NCBI GenBank assembly: GCA_036495485.1
Contig: DASXMU010000366.1
Coordinates: forward strand, 1-25,542
Source: PALSA-505 sp036495485
GTDB taxonomy: Bacteria; Actinomycetota; Actinomycetes; Streptosporangiales; Streptosporangiaceae
Length of the DNA: 25,542 nt
Reading direction: 5' to 3'
A model generated the notes under the pieces. The model ran no database searches, was not told where the DNA came from, and worked only from the letters and a program-made list of their open reading frames with translations. A program made the translations under genes and the position numbers. How positions within the stretch are numbered: position 1 is the stretch's first letter; every line of letters starts with the position of its first letter. Positions 14,507 through 21,572 of this stretch are shown here, piece after piece.

Positions 14507-15238
14507 TCACAGCTTCCGCTGATCAACGGTGCCGGCCGCGAGGACGCGGGCGGCTATATCGGCGACCCTGACGTTGCGCTGCTGCGAGGCCCGGCGCAGC
14601 CACCGCATGGCCTCGTCGGCGTCGCAGCCGAGCGCCTGCATGAGCATGCCCCTGGCCTGGTCCACCACGGCCCTGGACTCGGCCGCCGCCTGCAGTTGCA
14701 GCGCGGTGCGCTGCGCGTCGCCGTAGTCCGCGGCGTTGCCCACCACTGTACGGCCGTAGACGATGAGCAGCTCGGCCAGGTCGAGCTGGCTGGACTCCAG
14801 CATCCGTGGCCGGGCGCTGAACAGCGACAGCGTGACGGCCTGGTGCTCATGCCGCGAGGCCAGGGTCATCGAGCAGCGCACGCCCAGGCGCAGCGCCGCG
14901 GTCGTGTACTCCGGCCAGCGGGTTTCGGTCAGCGCGTCGGGGCAGCCCACCGGCTGGCCGTCGGCCAGCGCGTCGAGCACCGGCCCACGGCCGGCCCGGA
15001 GCTGCGCGTCGATCAGCTCGGGCAGATCGGGGTGGCTGGCGACCAGCATCAGCGGCTCCTGGCCGCGCCACAGGCCCGCGCTGGCACCCGAACACGCCCG
15101 CACCTGGCGGGTAGCCAGGGTCACGAGCTGGTTCAGCGAGCGCGGCTGCGAGGCGTTCGCCAGGCTCAGCAGGCTGGCGGTCTCCTGGGCCAGTTCCGAA
15201 CCGGAGGACATCAGCGCGCGGCTTTCAGGACGGGACAT
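14507..15238 (-). CDS. GAF-ANTAR RNA-binding antitermination regulator
   Basis: A 243-aa sensor-effector. The GAF domain covers about 35-165 (NQLVTLATRQVRACSGASAG, RCSMTLASRHEHQAVTLSLF). The ANTAR domain is 178-235 (ALQLQAAAESRAVVDQARGM, then ALGCDADEAMRWLRRASQQ), a three-helix bundle that binds paired RNA hexaloops to prevent transcription termination. ATG 15238 overlaps the STAS gene by 14 bp; ATG 15211 is an alternative. Being between a STAS antagonist and a PP2C phosphatase it may connect signal sensing to RNA-level control, which is inference. No ANTAR target pair was identified in the window. Confidence 0.92.
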   Translation of the reverse strand: MSRPESRALMSSGSELAQETASLLSLANASQPRSLNQLVTLATRQVRACSGASAGLWRGQEPLMLVASHPDLPELIDAQLRAGRGPVLDALADGQPVGCPDALTETRWPEYTTAALRLGVRCSMTLASRHEHQAVTLSLFSARPRMLESSQLDLAELLIVYGRTVVGNAADYGDAQRTALQLQAAAESRAVVDQARGMLMQALGCDADEAMRWLRRASQQRNVRVADIAARVLAAGTVDQRKL

Positions 15239-15626
15239 CCGATCGGCCGGCGAGGCCGTTCTCGGCGGGCGGCCCGGCGGGGGGCTGCCCAGCGGCGGCC
15301 ACGGCCTTGTCCACGGTCTCGTAGAACGGCAGCCGTTCGGCCAGCCCGGTGATCCACAACGACTTGGTGTAGCGGTAGCGCGCACCCGCCAGGGCGAGTG
15401 TCCGGCCGGCCGCCGTCATCTCCTTCCAGTGCCCGACGATCACCGCCAGCGAACTCGTGTCCAGGAAGTCGACGGCCGACAGGTCGAGCACCACGTGGTC
15501 GTACTGCTGGCGGACGCCGGCCAGGTACTCGTCGAACTGCCGGCCGGTCACGAGATCGAGATCTCCGCGGAGCATGACCACCAAGCTGGTGCCCCGGCTC
15601 TCGGACGAGAGCTCAAGTCCTTCCAC
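15225..15626 (-). CDS. STAS-domain anti-sigma factor antagonist
   Basis: A 133-aa RsbV/SpoIIAA-like protein. The STAS fold is recognisable in LRGDLDLVTGRQFDEYL, then VVLDLSAVDFLDTSSLAVIV. The phosphoacceptor position falls in DTSS (Asp56-Ser59), most likely Ser58. In its unphosphorylated form it would bind the anti-sigma kinase and free the sigma factor. GTG 15626 is chosen because AGGAG (15632-15636) is five bases upstream; the longer frame begins with TTG at 15656. It has a C-terminal Pro/Gly-rich tail of about 20 residues. It heads a three-gene operon with ANTAR and PP2C and diverges from the kinase gene. Confidence 0.92.
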   Translation of the reverse strand: MEGLELSSESRGTSLVVMLRGDLDLVTGRQFDEYLAGVRQQYDHVVLDLSAVDFLDTSSLAVIVGHWKEMTAAGRTLALAGARYRYTKSLWITGLAERLPFYETVDKAVAAAGQPPAGPPAENGLAGRSDVPS

Positions 15627-15670
15627 CCACACTCCTGGTGTCAGCGAAGCCGGCAATGATTATGGCTTAA

Positions 15671-15710
15671 TCGTATGACCATCAGCTGATTTCAAGTGGG
15701 TCGCATGACC
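15671..15710. promoter_or_regulatory. Candidate operator: direct repeats flanking a palindrome in the STAS/kinase divergent spacer
   Basis: TCGTATGACC (15671-15680) and TCGCATGACC (15701-15710) are 30 bp apart, about three helical turns. The perfect palindrome ATCAGCTGAT (15681-15690) abuts the first copy. The array lies in the spacer between the divergent STAS and MEDS-kinase genes. The binding protein is unknown. Confidence 0.45.
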
Positions 15711-15797
15711 GGGGATTTTGAGGGAAACGTAGCGTCTGGCGCGTTGCGGCCCGCAGTCCCGCCGCATGCACGTGCCACAGCCCGGCCCAGGGGAGGA

Positions 15798-15833
15798 ATG
15801 CTGACGATGGACGATGGCCACCGCAGCGGCTAG
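15798..15833 (+). other. Short overlapping leader ORF at the MEDS-kinase start
   Basis: ATG 15798 opens an 11-codon frame (MLTMDDGHRSG) that ends at TAG 15833, after the kinase ATG at 15814 in another frame. The strong GGGGAGG site (15790-15796) touches ATG 15798 and fits the in-frame ATG 15807 better than ATG 15814. It could be a translational-coupling leader or simply fortuitous. Confidence 0.35.
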
Positions 15834-16752
15834 CGATGGCCTCAACCATCACGCGCTGTTCTATCGTGACCAGCGCGAATACCTGGCGCCCGTGACCAGT
15901 TTCGTCCTCGATGGCCTGGCCAGCGGGCAGCCCGCGTTCATCGCCGTGCCAGGGGCCATCGGCCAGTTGCTGCGCGGGCGGCTCGGCGCGCAGTCCAGTC
16001 AGCTCGCCCACGCCGACATGGCCGAGACCGGGCGCAACCCGGCCCGGATCATCCCCGAGCTGCTGACCTTCCTCGACCGCCATGACGGCCAGCACTGCCG
16101 GGTCGTCACCGAGCCGGTCTGGCCGGGGCGCTCGGATGCCGAGCTGTGCGAGACGGCCCGGCACGAAGCGCTGATCAACGTGGCGTTCGCCGGGACGCCG
16201 GTGAGCATCCTGTGCCCTTACCACACCGATGGCCAGGCTGGTTCCGTACTCGAATGGGCACACTGCACCCACCCCTCGGTCACCAGCGACGGGGTGACCG
16301 GGCCGAGCACGAGCTACGCCGGGGCCGGGAGCCTGCCGCCGGAGTGCGACAACCCGCTGCCCGACCCGCCGCCGACCGCCGATACGCTCAGCTACAGCAC
16401 CGACCTGTGGCCGATCCGGCGCCTGGTGGCCAGCTGCGCCGACCGCGGCGGGCTGTCCGGCGACCGCAGCGCCAACCTGGTGCTGGCCGCCAGCGAGATC
16501 GCCGCCAACACCCTGCGGCACACCGATGGCGGCGGCACGCTGCACGTCTGGCAGACCCGCCGCGAGCTGCTCTGCCAGCTACAGGACGGGGGCTGGATCA
16601 CCGACCCGCTGGCCGGGCGGCGCCGTCGGCCCGCGATCGAGCGCGGCCACGGCCTCTGGCTGGTTAATCAGGTATGTGACCTGGTGGAACTCCGAACGGG
16701 ACAGGCGGGCACCACCGTCCGCCTGCACATGAACCTCGCCGACATTTCGTAA
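15814..16752 (+). CDS. MEDS-domain anti-sigma regulatory factor / RsbW-like serine kinase
   Basis: A 312-aa protein. The N-terminal MEDS (methanogen/methylotroph DcmR sensory) domain covers about 10-165 (NHHALFYRDQREYLAPVTSF, then GQPAFIAVPG). The C-terminal HATPase_c domain is about 200-308, with the N-box in SEIAANTLRHTD (Glu228, Asn232), a G1-like LQDGGWITDP and G2 ERGHGLWLVNQVCDLV. It would phosphorylate a STAS antagonist and/or hold a sigma factor. A Pro-rich linker (173-190) joins the domains. No alternative start exists upstream in frame, because a TGA lies four codons before ATG 15814. The gene diverges from the STAS-ANTAR-PP2C operon, completing a partner switch. Confidence 0.9.
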   Translation: MATAAASDGLNHHALFYRDQREYLAPVTSFVLDGLASGQPAFIAVPGAIGQLLRGRLGAQSSQLAHADMAETGRNPARIIPELLTFLDRHDGQHCRVVTEPVWPGRSDAELCETARHEALINVAFAGTPVSILCPYHTDGQAGSVLEWAHCTHPSVTSDGVTGPSTSYAGAGSLPPECDNPLPDPPPTADTLSYSTDLWPIRRLVASCADRGGLSGDRSANLVLAASEIAANTLRHTDGGGTLHVWQTRRELLCQLQDGGWITDPLAGRRRRPAIERGHGLWLVNQVCDLVELRTGQAGTTVRLHMNLADIS

Positions 16753-16780
16753 TCTTCTGCGCATCCCTGCGCCGGCTGCC

Positions 16781-16804
16781 GTTTAATCCGCGACGACGGG
16801 GCAG
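16781..16804 (+). promoter_or_regulatory. Candidate sigma-B/F-type promoter of hydrophobic protein 2
   Basis: GTTT at 16781-16784, 14 bases, then GGGCAG at 16799-16804, 28 bp before the ATG. Position relative to the start matches that of paralogue 1 almost exactly. Confidence 0.5.
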
Positions 16805-16832
16805 TTGTCAGACGTCAAGCGAAGGGAGCGGG

Positions 16833-17006
16833 ATGTTTCTCATATTGGCGATCCTGCTGATCGCCCTCATCCTCGGCGGCTTGGGCTTCGCCATTCACAT
16901 CCTGTGGTGGGTAGCCCTCGTGGTGCTCGTAGTGTGGCTGGCGGGGTTCGTCCTCCGCTCGGCCGAAGGCGTCGGCGGCCGACGCCGCCGCTGGTACCGG
17001 TGGTAG
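16833..17006 (+). CDS. Small hydrophobic membrane protein, WYRW tail (copy 2)
   Basis: A 57-aa paralogue of the protein at 8864-9022. Helix 1 (2-20) shares ALILGGLGFA, helix 2 is about 25-42 (WWVALVVLVVWLAGFVL), and the tail ends GRRRRWYRW. Identity to copy 1 is obvious by eye along the whole length, with a five-residue insertion before the basic tail. GAAGGGAG upstream supports ATG 16833. A strong double hairpin follows. It follows the MEDS kinase by 80 bp but has its own candidate promoter. Confidence 0.85.
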   Translation: MFLILAILLIALILGGLGFAIHILWWVALVVLVVWLAGFVLRSAEGVGGRRRRWYRW

Positions 17007-17021
17007 CACACCAAAAATAAC

Positions 17022-17065
17022 GCGCCTCCGGCGGACCCTGGGTTGTGTGGTTCCGCCGGAGGCGC
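17022..17065 (+). terminator. 14-bp hairpin after hydrophobic protein 2
   Basis: GCGCCTCCGGCGGA (17022-17035) pairs perfectly with 17052-17065, with a 16-nt loop. It begins 15 bp after the stop. No U-tract follows; it may work with the next hairpin. Confidence 0.65.
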
Positions 17066-17095
17066 TATCGTGTCGCTAACGGTGCTTATGACGCA

Positions 17096-17143
17096 GGCAC
17101 ACCCTTACGTCCATGTGGCGTAACGGAGGGTGTGCCCTTTTTT
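17096..17143 (+). terminator. Intrinsic terminator with U-tract before the GT4 gene
   Basis: GGCACACCCT (17096-17105) pairs with AGGGTGTGCC (17127-17136), with an inner TACG/CGTA pairing, followed by CTTTTTT (17137-17143). A true U-tract is uncommon in such GC-rich DNA. It may end the upstream transcript or act as an attenuator for the next gene. Confidence 0.75.
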
Positions 17144-17170
17144 ATGGCGCCACATCGCGGACTACCGCCC

Positions 17171-17194
17171 CTCGGTTACGCCGTACCGAGGAGG
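17171..17194 (+). promoter_or_regulatory. Hairpin overlapping the GT4 ribosome-binding site
   Basis: CTCGGT (17171-17176) can pair with ACCGAG (17185-17190), and inner AC/GT may extend the stem. The 3' arm covers the first bases of the Shine-Dalgarno GAGGAGG (17188-17194) of the gene at 17202. Confidence 0.4.
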
Positions 17195-17201
17195 CAACCT
17201 G

Positions 17202-18473
17202 ATGAGGATCGCTATCGTCGCCCAGCACGGCAGCCCGCTGACCACCACGCGGGACCCGCAGGCAGACGCCCGGTCCGCGGCGGTGACCTCGCTCGCGCGG
17301 GCTCTCGCCGGGCACGGGCACCGGATCACCATCTATGCGCGCAAGGACGCGCGCGACCTGCCGGATAGCGCGATCCTCGCGCGCGGCGTAACGATCGAGC
17401 ACCTGACCGCCGGCCCCACCGCCCCGCTGGCTGCGGACAAGCTGGTGGCGCACATCAAGGGCTTCGGCGACAAGCTGGCCAAGCGGTGGAGCCAGAAGCG
17501 CCCCGACGTAGCCCACGCCCACTACTGGACCAGCGGGCTCGCCGCTCTCGCGGCCGCGCGCAGCCAGGGCATCCCGGTCGTCGCATCGTTCGGCTCGCTG
17601 GCCGCCGCCGAGCGGCGGCATGGGCTCGCGAACGGCGACTGCACCTCCCGCACCCGGATGGAGGCCTGCATCGCCCGCAGCGCGGATCGGGTGCTGGCCG
17701 CCACCTCGGCCGAGGTGGCCGAACTCGTCAGGATGGGCGTCCCGAGGGCGTCGATCACCCTGGTGCCGGGCGGCGTGGACACCAGCCGGTTCACCCCTGA
17801 GGGACCGGCCGCTGCCCGGACGGAGCGGCCACGGCTGCTCGCCATCGCCCCGCTGCGCCGCGATCAGGGTCTCGACCGCCTGATCCGGATGCTGATGGGG
17901 GTTCCCGATGCCGAGCTGGTGATCGCCGGCGGCCCGTCCAAGGGGCAGCTGCGCGCCGACCCGGTCTACCGCGAGCTGATGAACCTGGCCAGGAGCCTGA
18001 AGCTGCAGCGCCGGGTCACCTTCACCGGCCAGGTCAGCGAGGAGGATCTGCCCGCGCTGATCCGGTCAGCAGATCTGCTGGTCAGTGCGGCGCCCTACGA
18101 CCCGGTGGGCGCGCTGACCGTAGCCGCGATGGCCTGCGGCACGCCGGCCGCCGTATCCGCCGTGGGCGGCAACAGGGACGCAGTCCTTGACGAGACCACC
18201 GGTTTGCTGGTCGCACCCGACCGGCCCGACCTGCTGGCCCGCCGGGTACGGCGCCTGCTGGCCGCACCGATGCGGCTGGAGGCGTTCAGCATCGCCGCCG
18301 CCGACCGCGCGAGCGCACGGTACTCGGTGGACCGCATCGGCCAAGAGACGATAGCCGCCTACGAGCGCTGCCTGCCTGCGACCGCGGAAGTGGTCACGGT
18401 TCCCGCCCAGGCCGCGGCGGCCGAGGCCGGAGAGCTGGCCGAGGTCCGGGTGCTGGCCACCGCGCTGGCCTGA
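17202..18473 (+). CDS. GT4-family (MshA-like) glycosyltransferase, donor-site motif degenerate
   Basis: A 423-aa GT-B glycosyltransferase. The N-terminal domain (1-200) starts MRIAIVAQHGSPLTTT, like MshA-type enzymes, but the usual 'DAGGQNVHV' nucleotide loop reads QADARSAAV. HAHYWTSGLAALAAA (105-119) and LVPGGVDTSRFTP (187-199) are typical of GT4. The C-terminal domain has RLLAIAPLRRDQGLDRLI, FTGQVSEEDLPALIRSADLLV and AMACGTPAAVSAVGGNRDAV. The EX7E donor motif is altered: YDPVGALTVAAMACG has Asp300 and Ala308 where Glu is expected. It may use a different donor or have lost activity. ATG 17202 has GAGGAGG eight bases upstream. It converges with the GT2 gene. Confidence 0.87.
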   Translation: MRIAIVAQHGSPLTTTRDPQADARSAAVTSLARALAGHGHRITIYARKDARDLPDSAILARGVTIEHLTAGPTAPLAADKLVAHIKGFGDKLAKRWSQKRPDVAHAHYWTSGLAALAAARSQGIPVVASFGSLAAAERRHGLANGDCTSRTRMEACIARSADRVLAATSAEVAELVRMGVPRASITLVPGGVDTSRFTPEGPAAARTERPRLLAIAPLRRDQGLDRLIRMLMGVPDAELVIAGGPSKGQLRADPVYRELMNLARSLKLQRRVTFTGQVSEEDLPALIRSADLLVSAAPYDPVGALTVAAMACGTPAAVSAVGGNRDAVLDETTGLLVAPDRPDLLARRVRRLLAAPMRLEAFSIAAADRASARYSVDRIGQETIAAYERCLPATAEVVTVPAQAAAAEAGELAEVRVLATALA

Positions 18474-18479
18474 CCCGCT

Positions 18480-18524
18480 CTGCGTCACCGGCTGACCGCG
18501 AGGGCCCGTCAGCCGGTGGCGCAG
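18480..18524. terminator. Bidirectional terminator between GT4 and GT2 genes
   Basis: A 17-bp stem (18480-18496 with 18508-18524, one G-U pair on the plus strand) with an 11-nt loop lies between two convergent genes. Confidence 0.75.
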
Positions 18525-18546
18525 CCGTATACCCAGGTCCTGCTGA

Positions 18547-19230
18547 CTACCGGAGCAAGGTGGTGAGCAGATGGCTGAACCCGTGCGGTGCCCGGGCCCG
18601 GCGGCGGGCAGAAGTAAGCACCGTCACATCCCTGCTGCGCAGGATCTTCTGGCCGGTGGCCGCCAGTGCCTGGACCAGAGCGTGATCCTCGGCGGTGCGC
18701 AGCGCACGGAAACCACCTGCCGCCAGGTAGGCGGCGGCGGTCATGCCGAGGTTGGCGCCGTGCACATGCGGGTGTGGCCCGGCGCCATGGTCGTAGTGCG
18801 CGGTGAAGAGTTCTCCCGCGTGCGCCGGGTACCCGCCCCAGTCGCCAACCTCGACCGTCCCTACGACGGCGTCCCAGCCCTGACCGGCATGGTGGATCTG
18901 CCGGGTCAGCCAGTCCGGCGGCACCACCGTGTCGGCGTCGGTCGTCGCCAGCCAGACCGTGGCCGGATCCAGATGCCGCGTCCTGCGGAGCACCTCACCG
19001 AACCCGGCTGCCCGCGCCGCGCCCACGCTGCGGGCACCGATCTCCAGCACGTCAGCTCCGGCCTGGCGGGCCCGTTGCACCGTCCGGTCGCCGCACGCGT
19101 CCGCGACGACCACCAGGTGCCCGGCGGCGGGCCCGCACTGCGCAGCCGCCCGGCGCAGCGCCGCCAGGCATGTGGGCAGCAGCTCTTCCTCGTCGTGCGC
19201 GGGCACCACGACGGCAACGGCCCCGATCAC
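18547..19230 (-). CDS. GT2-family glycosyltransferase
   Basis: A 227-aa GT-A enzyme. The start VAVVVPAHDEEELLPTCLAA (5-24) is the canonical GT2 N-terminus. LVVVADACGDRT (39-50) is the nucleotide strand, TTDADTVVPPDWL holds the DxD metal motif, and GANLGMTAAAYLAAGGF is the acceptor-side pattern. EDHALVQAL carries the ED(H) catalytic-base region. There is no membrane anchor. GTG 19230 overlaps the methyltransferase stop by 4 bp. It is the last gene of the acyl-CoA dehydrogenase / PIG-L / methyltransferase / GT2 set, which suggests assembly of a modified glycoside or glycolipid. The product is unknown. Confidence 0.9.
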   Translation of the reverse strand: MIGAVAVVVPAHDEEELLPTCLAALRRAAAQCGPAAGHLVVVADACGDRTVQRARQAGADVLEIGARSVGAARAAGFGEVLRRTRHLDPATVWLATTDADTVVPPDWLTRQIHHAGQGWDAVVGTVEVGDWGGYPAHAGELFTAHYDHGAGPHPHVHGANLGMTAAAYLAAGGFRALRTAEDHALVQALAATGQKILRSRDVTVLTSARRRARAPHGFSHLLTTLLR

Positions 19231-19835
19231 ACCAGACCCGTTGACTGGGCCACCGACCTGGGCTCACCATCGGTGCGGATGTAGACCTCGGCGAGGAAGT
19301 CACGTTCGCGGTGCTGCGCCAGCCGGGCGATCCCGGCGCGGGCGGCAAGGCGGCCGTGCACCTCTTCGCCGCCACTCGGGTACTCGGCGACCGGATGGAG
19401 CCAGTGCACGGCCAGCAGGGTGCCACCGTCCCTGGTGGACTTGACGGCAAGGTCGAGCACCCGGTCCAGATCCGCTCCGCCGAAGTAGTAGAGGAACTCG
19501 GACAAGACGATCAGGTCGAATTCGCCTGGTGGCCAGTCATCGGGAATGCTCCTGCGCTCGACCCGGACGTTCGGCAGGCCGCGAGTCCGCTCGGCGGCAG
19601 CCCGGACCGCCGCTCCGGCCAGGTCGCAGGACAGCAGGCGGCCGCAGCGGGCGGCCAGCAGCCCGGTGAGCACACCGATCGAGCAGCCGGGCTCGAATGC
19701 CCCCGCATAGGCCCGCCGCGGCAGCATGGCAACGCTGAGCGCGTGCTTGCGCTGCTCGTACCACCGCTCTGCGAATCCCCAGGGATCCGGTGAGGCGGCG
19801 TACATCGCATCGAAGTAAGCCGGTCCCAGCGTCAT
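19227..19835 (-). CDS. Class I SAM-dependent methyltransferase, NodS-like
   Basis: A 202-aa Rossmann methyltransferase. YFDAMYAASPDPWGFAERWY (7-26) is the N-terminal pattern of NodS-like enzymes. SAM motif I is AFEPGCSIGVLTGLLA (46-61), followed by the acidic strand LLSCDLAG, and DLIVLSEFLYYF is motif IV. In rhizobia NodS N-methylates the deacetylated sugar of Nod factors, which makes the adjacent PIG-L deacetylase a suggestive partner. ATG 19835 lies 7 bp after the PIG-L stop; the frame beyond it is non-family sequence. The actual substrate is not known. Confidence 0.88.
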   Translation of the reverse strand: MTLGPAYFDAMYAASPDPWGFAERWYEQRKHALSVAMLPRRAYAGAFEPGCSIGVLTGLLAARCGRLLSCDLAGAAVRAAAERTRGLPNVRVERRSIPDDWPPGEFDLIVLSEFLYYFGGADLDRVLDLAVKSTRDGGTLLAVHWLHPVAEYPSGGEEVHGRLAARAGIARLAQHRERDFLAEVYIRTDGEPRSVAQSTGLV

Positions 19836-19842
19836 CGGCCGC

Positions 19843-20601
19843 TCACCCGAACAGCACCTCTTGCGACCGGCTGAAATGTGCCACCACACAGGGCAAGAGA
19901 ACCGGCTGGCCCGATGGTCTCCTGGGCTCGAACTGGCTGGCGAAACACCGGATGGCCGCCCGCTTGGCCGCCACCACGGCAGGTGGCAGCGGTACCCGCA
20001 GGCCACGGTGCCAGGGCACCCGGGGGTCGCCGGGCAGGGCCCAATGCCACATCCAGACCGGGTAGCTGAGCGATTCTGGGCAGGCCCGGCGCGCCGCGCG
20101 GCCGGCCGCTTCGTGGTCGGCGTGCGCGTCATGTGGCCATGGGGCGAGGCAGATACTGAACCCGCAGGTCAGCTCCCGCAGCAGTCCGGTCAGTTCCTCC
20201 TCGTGCCGGGCCACGCCCGTATCGGGCAGCCGGAGCCTGATGACCTCGGCGTCCTGGGCGCCCAGAACGCGCAGGGCCGCGGCCGTCTCGGCCACCCGGC
20301 GCCGCGCAAGCGCGGTCTTGTCCACCGCGCCGGCATGGGAGTACTCACCGTCGGTCACCGCGACCAGCCGCAGCCGCGTCCCGGCGGCCGCCAGCAACGC
20401 GATCGCGCCGCCGACGCCGAGCACCTCGTCGTCTGGATGGGCCGCGACCACGACAGCGCTGGTGCACCCCGTCAGGTCAGCCAGGGGCAGGCTGTCAAGA
20501 CCGGACCAGGCACGCCAGTCGGACTCGGTCGTGCCGGGTGCGTCGATCATGCTGGCCGCTGCCCGGCGGGCTGCGCTAGGCGCCGGGCGCCGGGTCACCA
20601 T
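19843..20601 (-). CDS. PIG-L family (LmbE-like) deacetylase
   Basis: A 252-aa zinc-dependent deacetylase that removes an acetyl group from N-acetylglucosamine-type sugars. The zinc and catalytic motif AHPDDE is at 54-59, and the second ligand motif is HDAHADHEAAG, with His160 and His163. VTDGEYSHAG is the conserved segment after the first motif. MshB and GlcNAc-PI deacetylases belong here. ATG 20601 overlaps the acyl-CoA dehydrogenase-like stop by 7 bp, so translation is coupled. With the methyltransferase and GT2 it would modify a glycosyl head group. Confidence 0.93.
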   Translation of the reverse strand: MVTRRPAPSAARRAAASMIDAPGTTESDWRAWSGLDSLPLADLTGCTSAVVVAAHPDDEVLGVGGAIALLAAAGTRLRLVAVTDGEYSHAGAVDKTALARRRVAETAAALRVLGAQDAEVIRLRLPDTGVARHEEELTGLLRELTCGFSICLAPWPHDAHADHEAAGRAARRACPESLSYPVWMWHWALPGDPRVPWHRGLRVPLPPAVVAAKRAAIRCFASQFEPRRPSGQPVLLPCVVAHFSRSQEVLFG

Positions 20602-21572
20602 GACGCGCCCCGTTCGGCGATGATCGCTCCCAGTTCAGCGAGATCCCGCTCGGCATGATGCTGCCGCAGGTACACGGTCAGATCCGCGACCCGGCGGGAA
20701 TGCGCTGCGTCGCGGCACAGCGGCCCCGCCCCCAGCGCCCGCCCGACGCGCCACATGACCTGGGTCGCCACCGCTTCGACGAGCGCCCGGACCCGGAGTG
20801 TCCTGGCCCAGGCGTAGCTCTTCAGGTCGCCGGGGTCGGCGTCGATCTCATCCGCCGCTTCGTTCAGCGCCCCCCCGGCCGCCCTGAGCGCGACACCGAC
20901 GGTGCCAAGGTGCACCAGGGCATGCTGCCCCACGTCGCCCTGCGCCGCGGCGCTCAGCAGGGTGCGGCCGACCGCGCGCGCCCCGCCGTACCAGCAGGCC
21001 GCCACGCCCACCCCACCGTGGGCGAAGCCCGGCCGGCTGGTGTAGGCACCAGGCGGCCCGAGCGGCTCCGCGGGAATCCCGGCGAAGTCGGTGTCCAGCG
21101 TGTCGCTGGCTGCCATCCCCGTCGCGGCCCAGGTGCCCGGAATGGGAACGAGCGGCCCGGTGGTCACGATGAACAGCCGCATGCCGTCCGGGGCCTGCGC
21201 CGTTACCAGGGCATGGGTGCATGATCCCGCTCCAGAGCAGTACTGCTTGGTCCCGTGCAGCCGCCAGCCCGCCGGGGTCTGCTCGGCCTGCAGGCCCGGG
21301 CCCGGCGGATGGGCGGCCCACACCCCCCATCTGCTGCCGGGCGGTGGCTCTGGGCCCTCCAGCTCGTGCAGGATCGCCAGTGCGTCCGCGTGCCCCTCGG
21401 CCAGGCGGGCCAGCGACAGGTCCTCCTCGGCCAAGGCCGCGAACGCTGCCCACCGCTCCGCGGTGGCGCCGCTGCCTGGATCGGGCAGGTCCAGCCGTCC
21501 CGATTCGACCGCTGCGGCAAACGCCCCAGCGACCGAACCGACCCCGCCGTCCGGACTGACAGAAGTTCTCAC
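20595..21572 (-). CDS. Acyl-CoA dehydrogenase-like flavoprotein (short form)
   Basis: A 325-aa protein with the acyl-CoA dehydrogenase fold. The middle beta-domain is seen in GWRLHGTKQYCSGAGSCTHALV (near residues 106-127; the family 'G..l.G.K.f.sga' pattern), and the C-terminal helices include GALNEAADEIDADPGDL. It is about 50 residues shorter than typical members (about 380), mainly at the N-terminus, and I could not place the catalytic Glu. It may therefore act on a non-CoA thioester or have a different role. GTG 21572 has GGGGGA seven bases upstream. The gene is 73 bp after the GNAT gene on the same strand. Confidence 0.82.
   Translation of the reverse strand: MRTSVSPDGGVGSVAGAFAAAVESGRLDLPDPGSGATAERWAAFAALAEEDLSLARLAEGHADALAILHELEGPEPPPGSRWGVWAAHPPGPGLQAEQTPAGWRLHGTKQYCSGAGSCTHALVTAQAPDGMRLFIVTTGPLVPIPGTWAATGMAASDTLDTDFAGIPAEPLGPPGAYTSRPGFAHGGVGVAACWYGGARAVGRTLLSAAAQGDVGQHALVHLGTVGVALRAAGGALNEAADEIDADPGDLKSYAWARTLRVRALVEAVATQVMWRVGRALGAGPLCRDAAHSRRVADLTVYLRQHHAERDLAELGAIIAERGASW

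Noticed and set aside
15627..15656. TTG start of the STAS protein
   Set aside because: GTG 15626 has a well-spaced AGGAG, whereas the TTG has no ribosome site and adds non-family residues.
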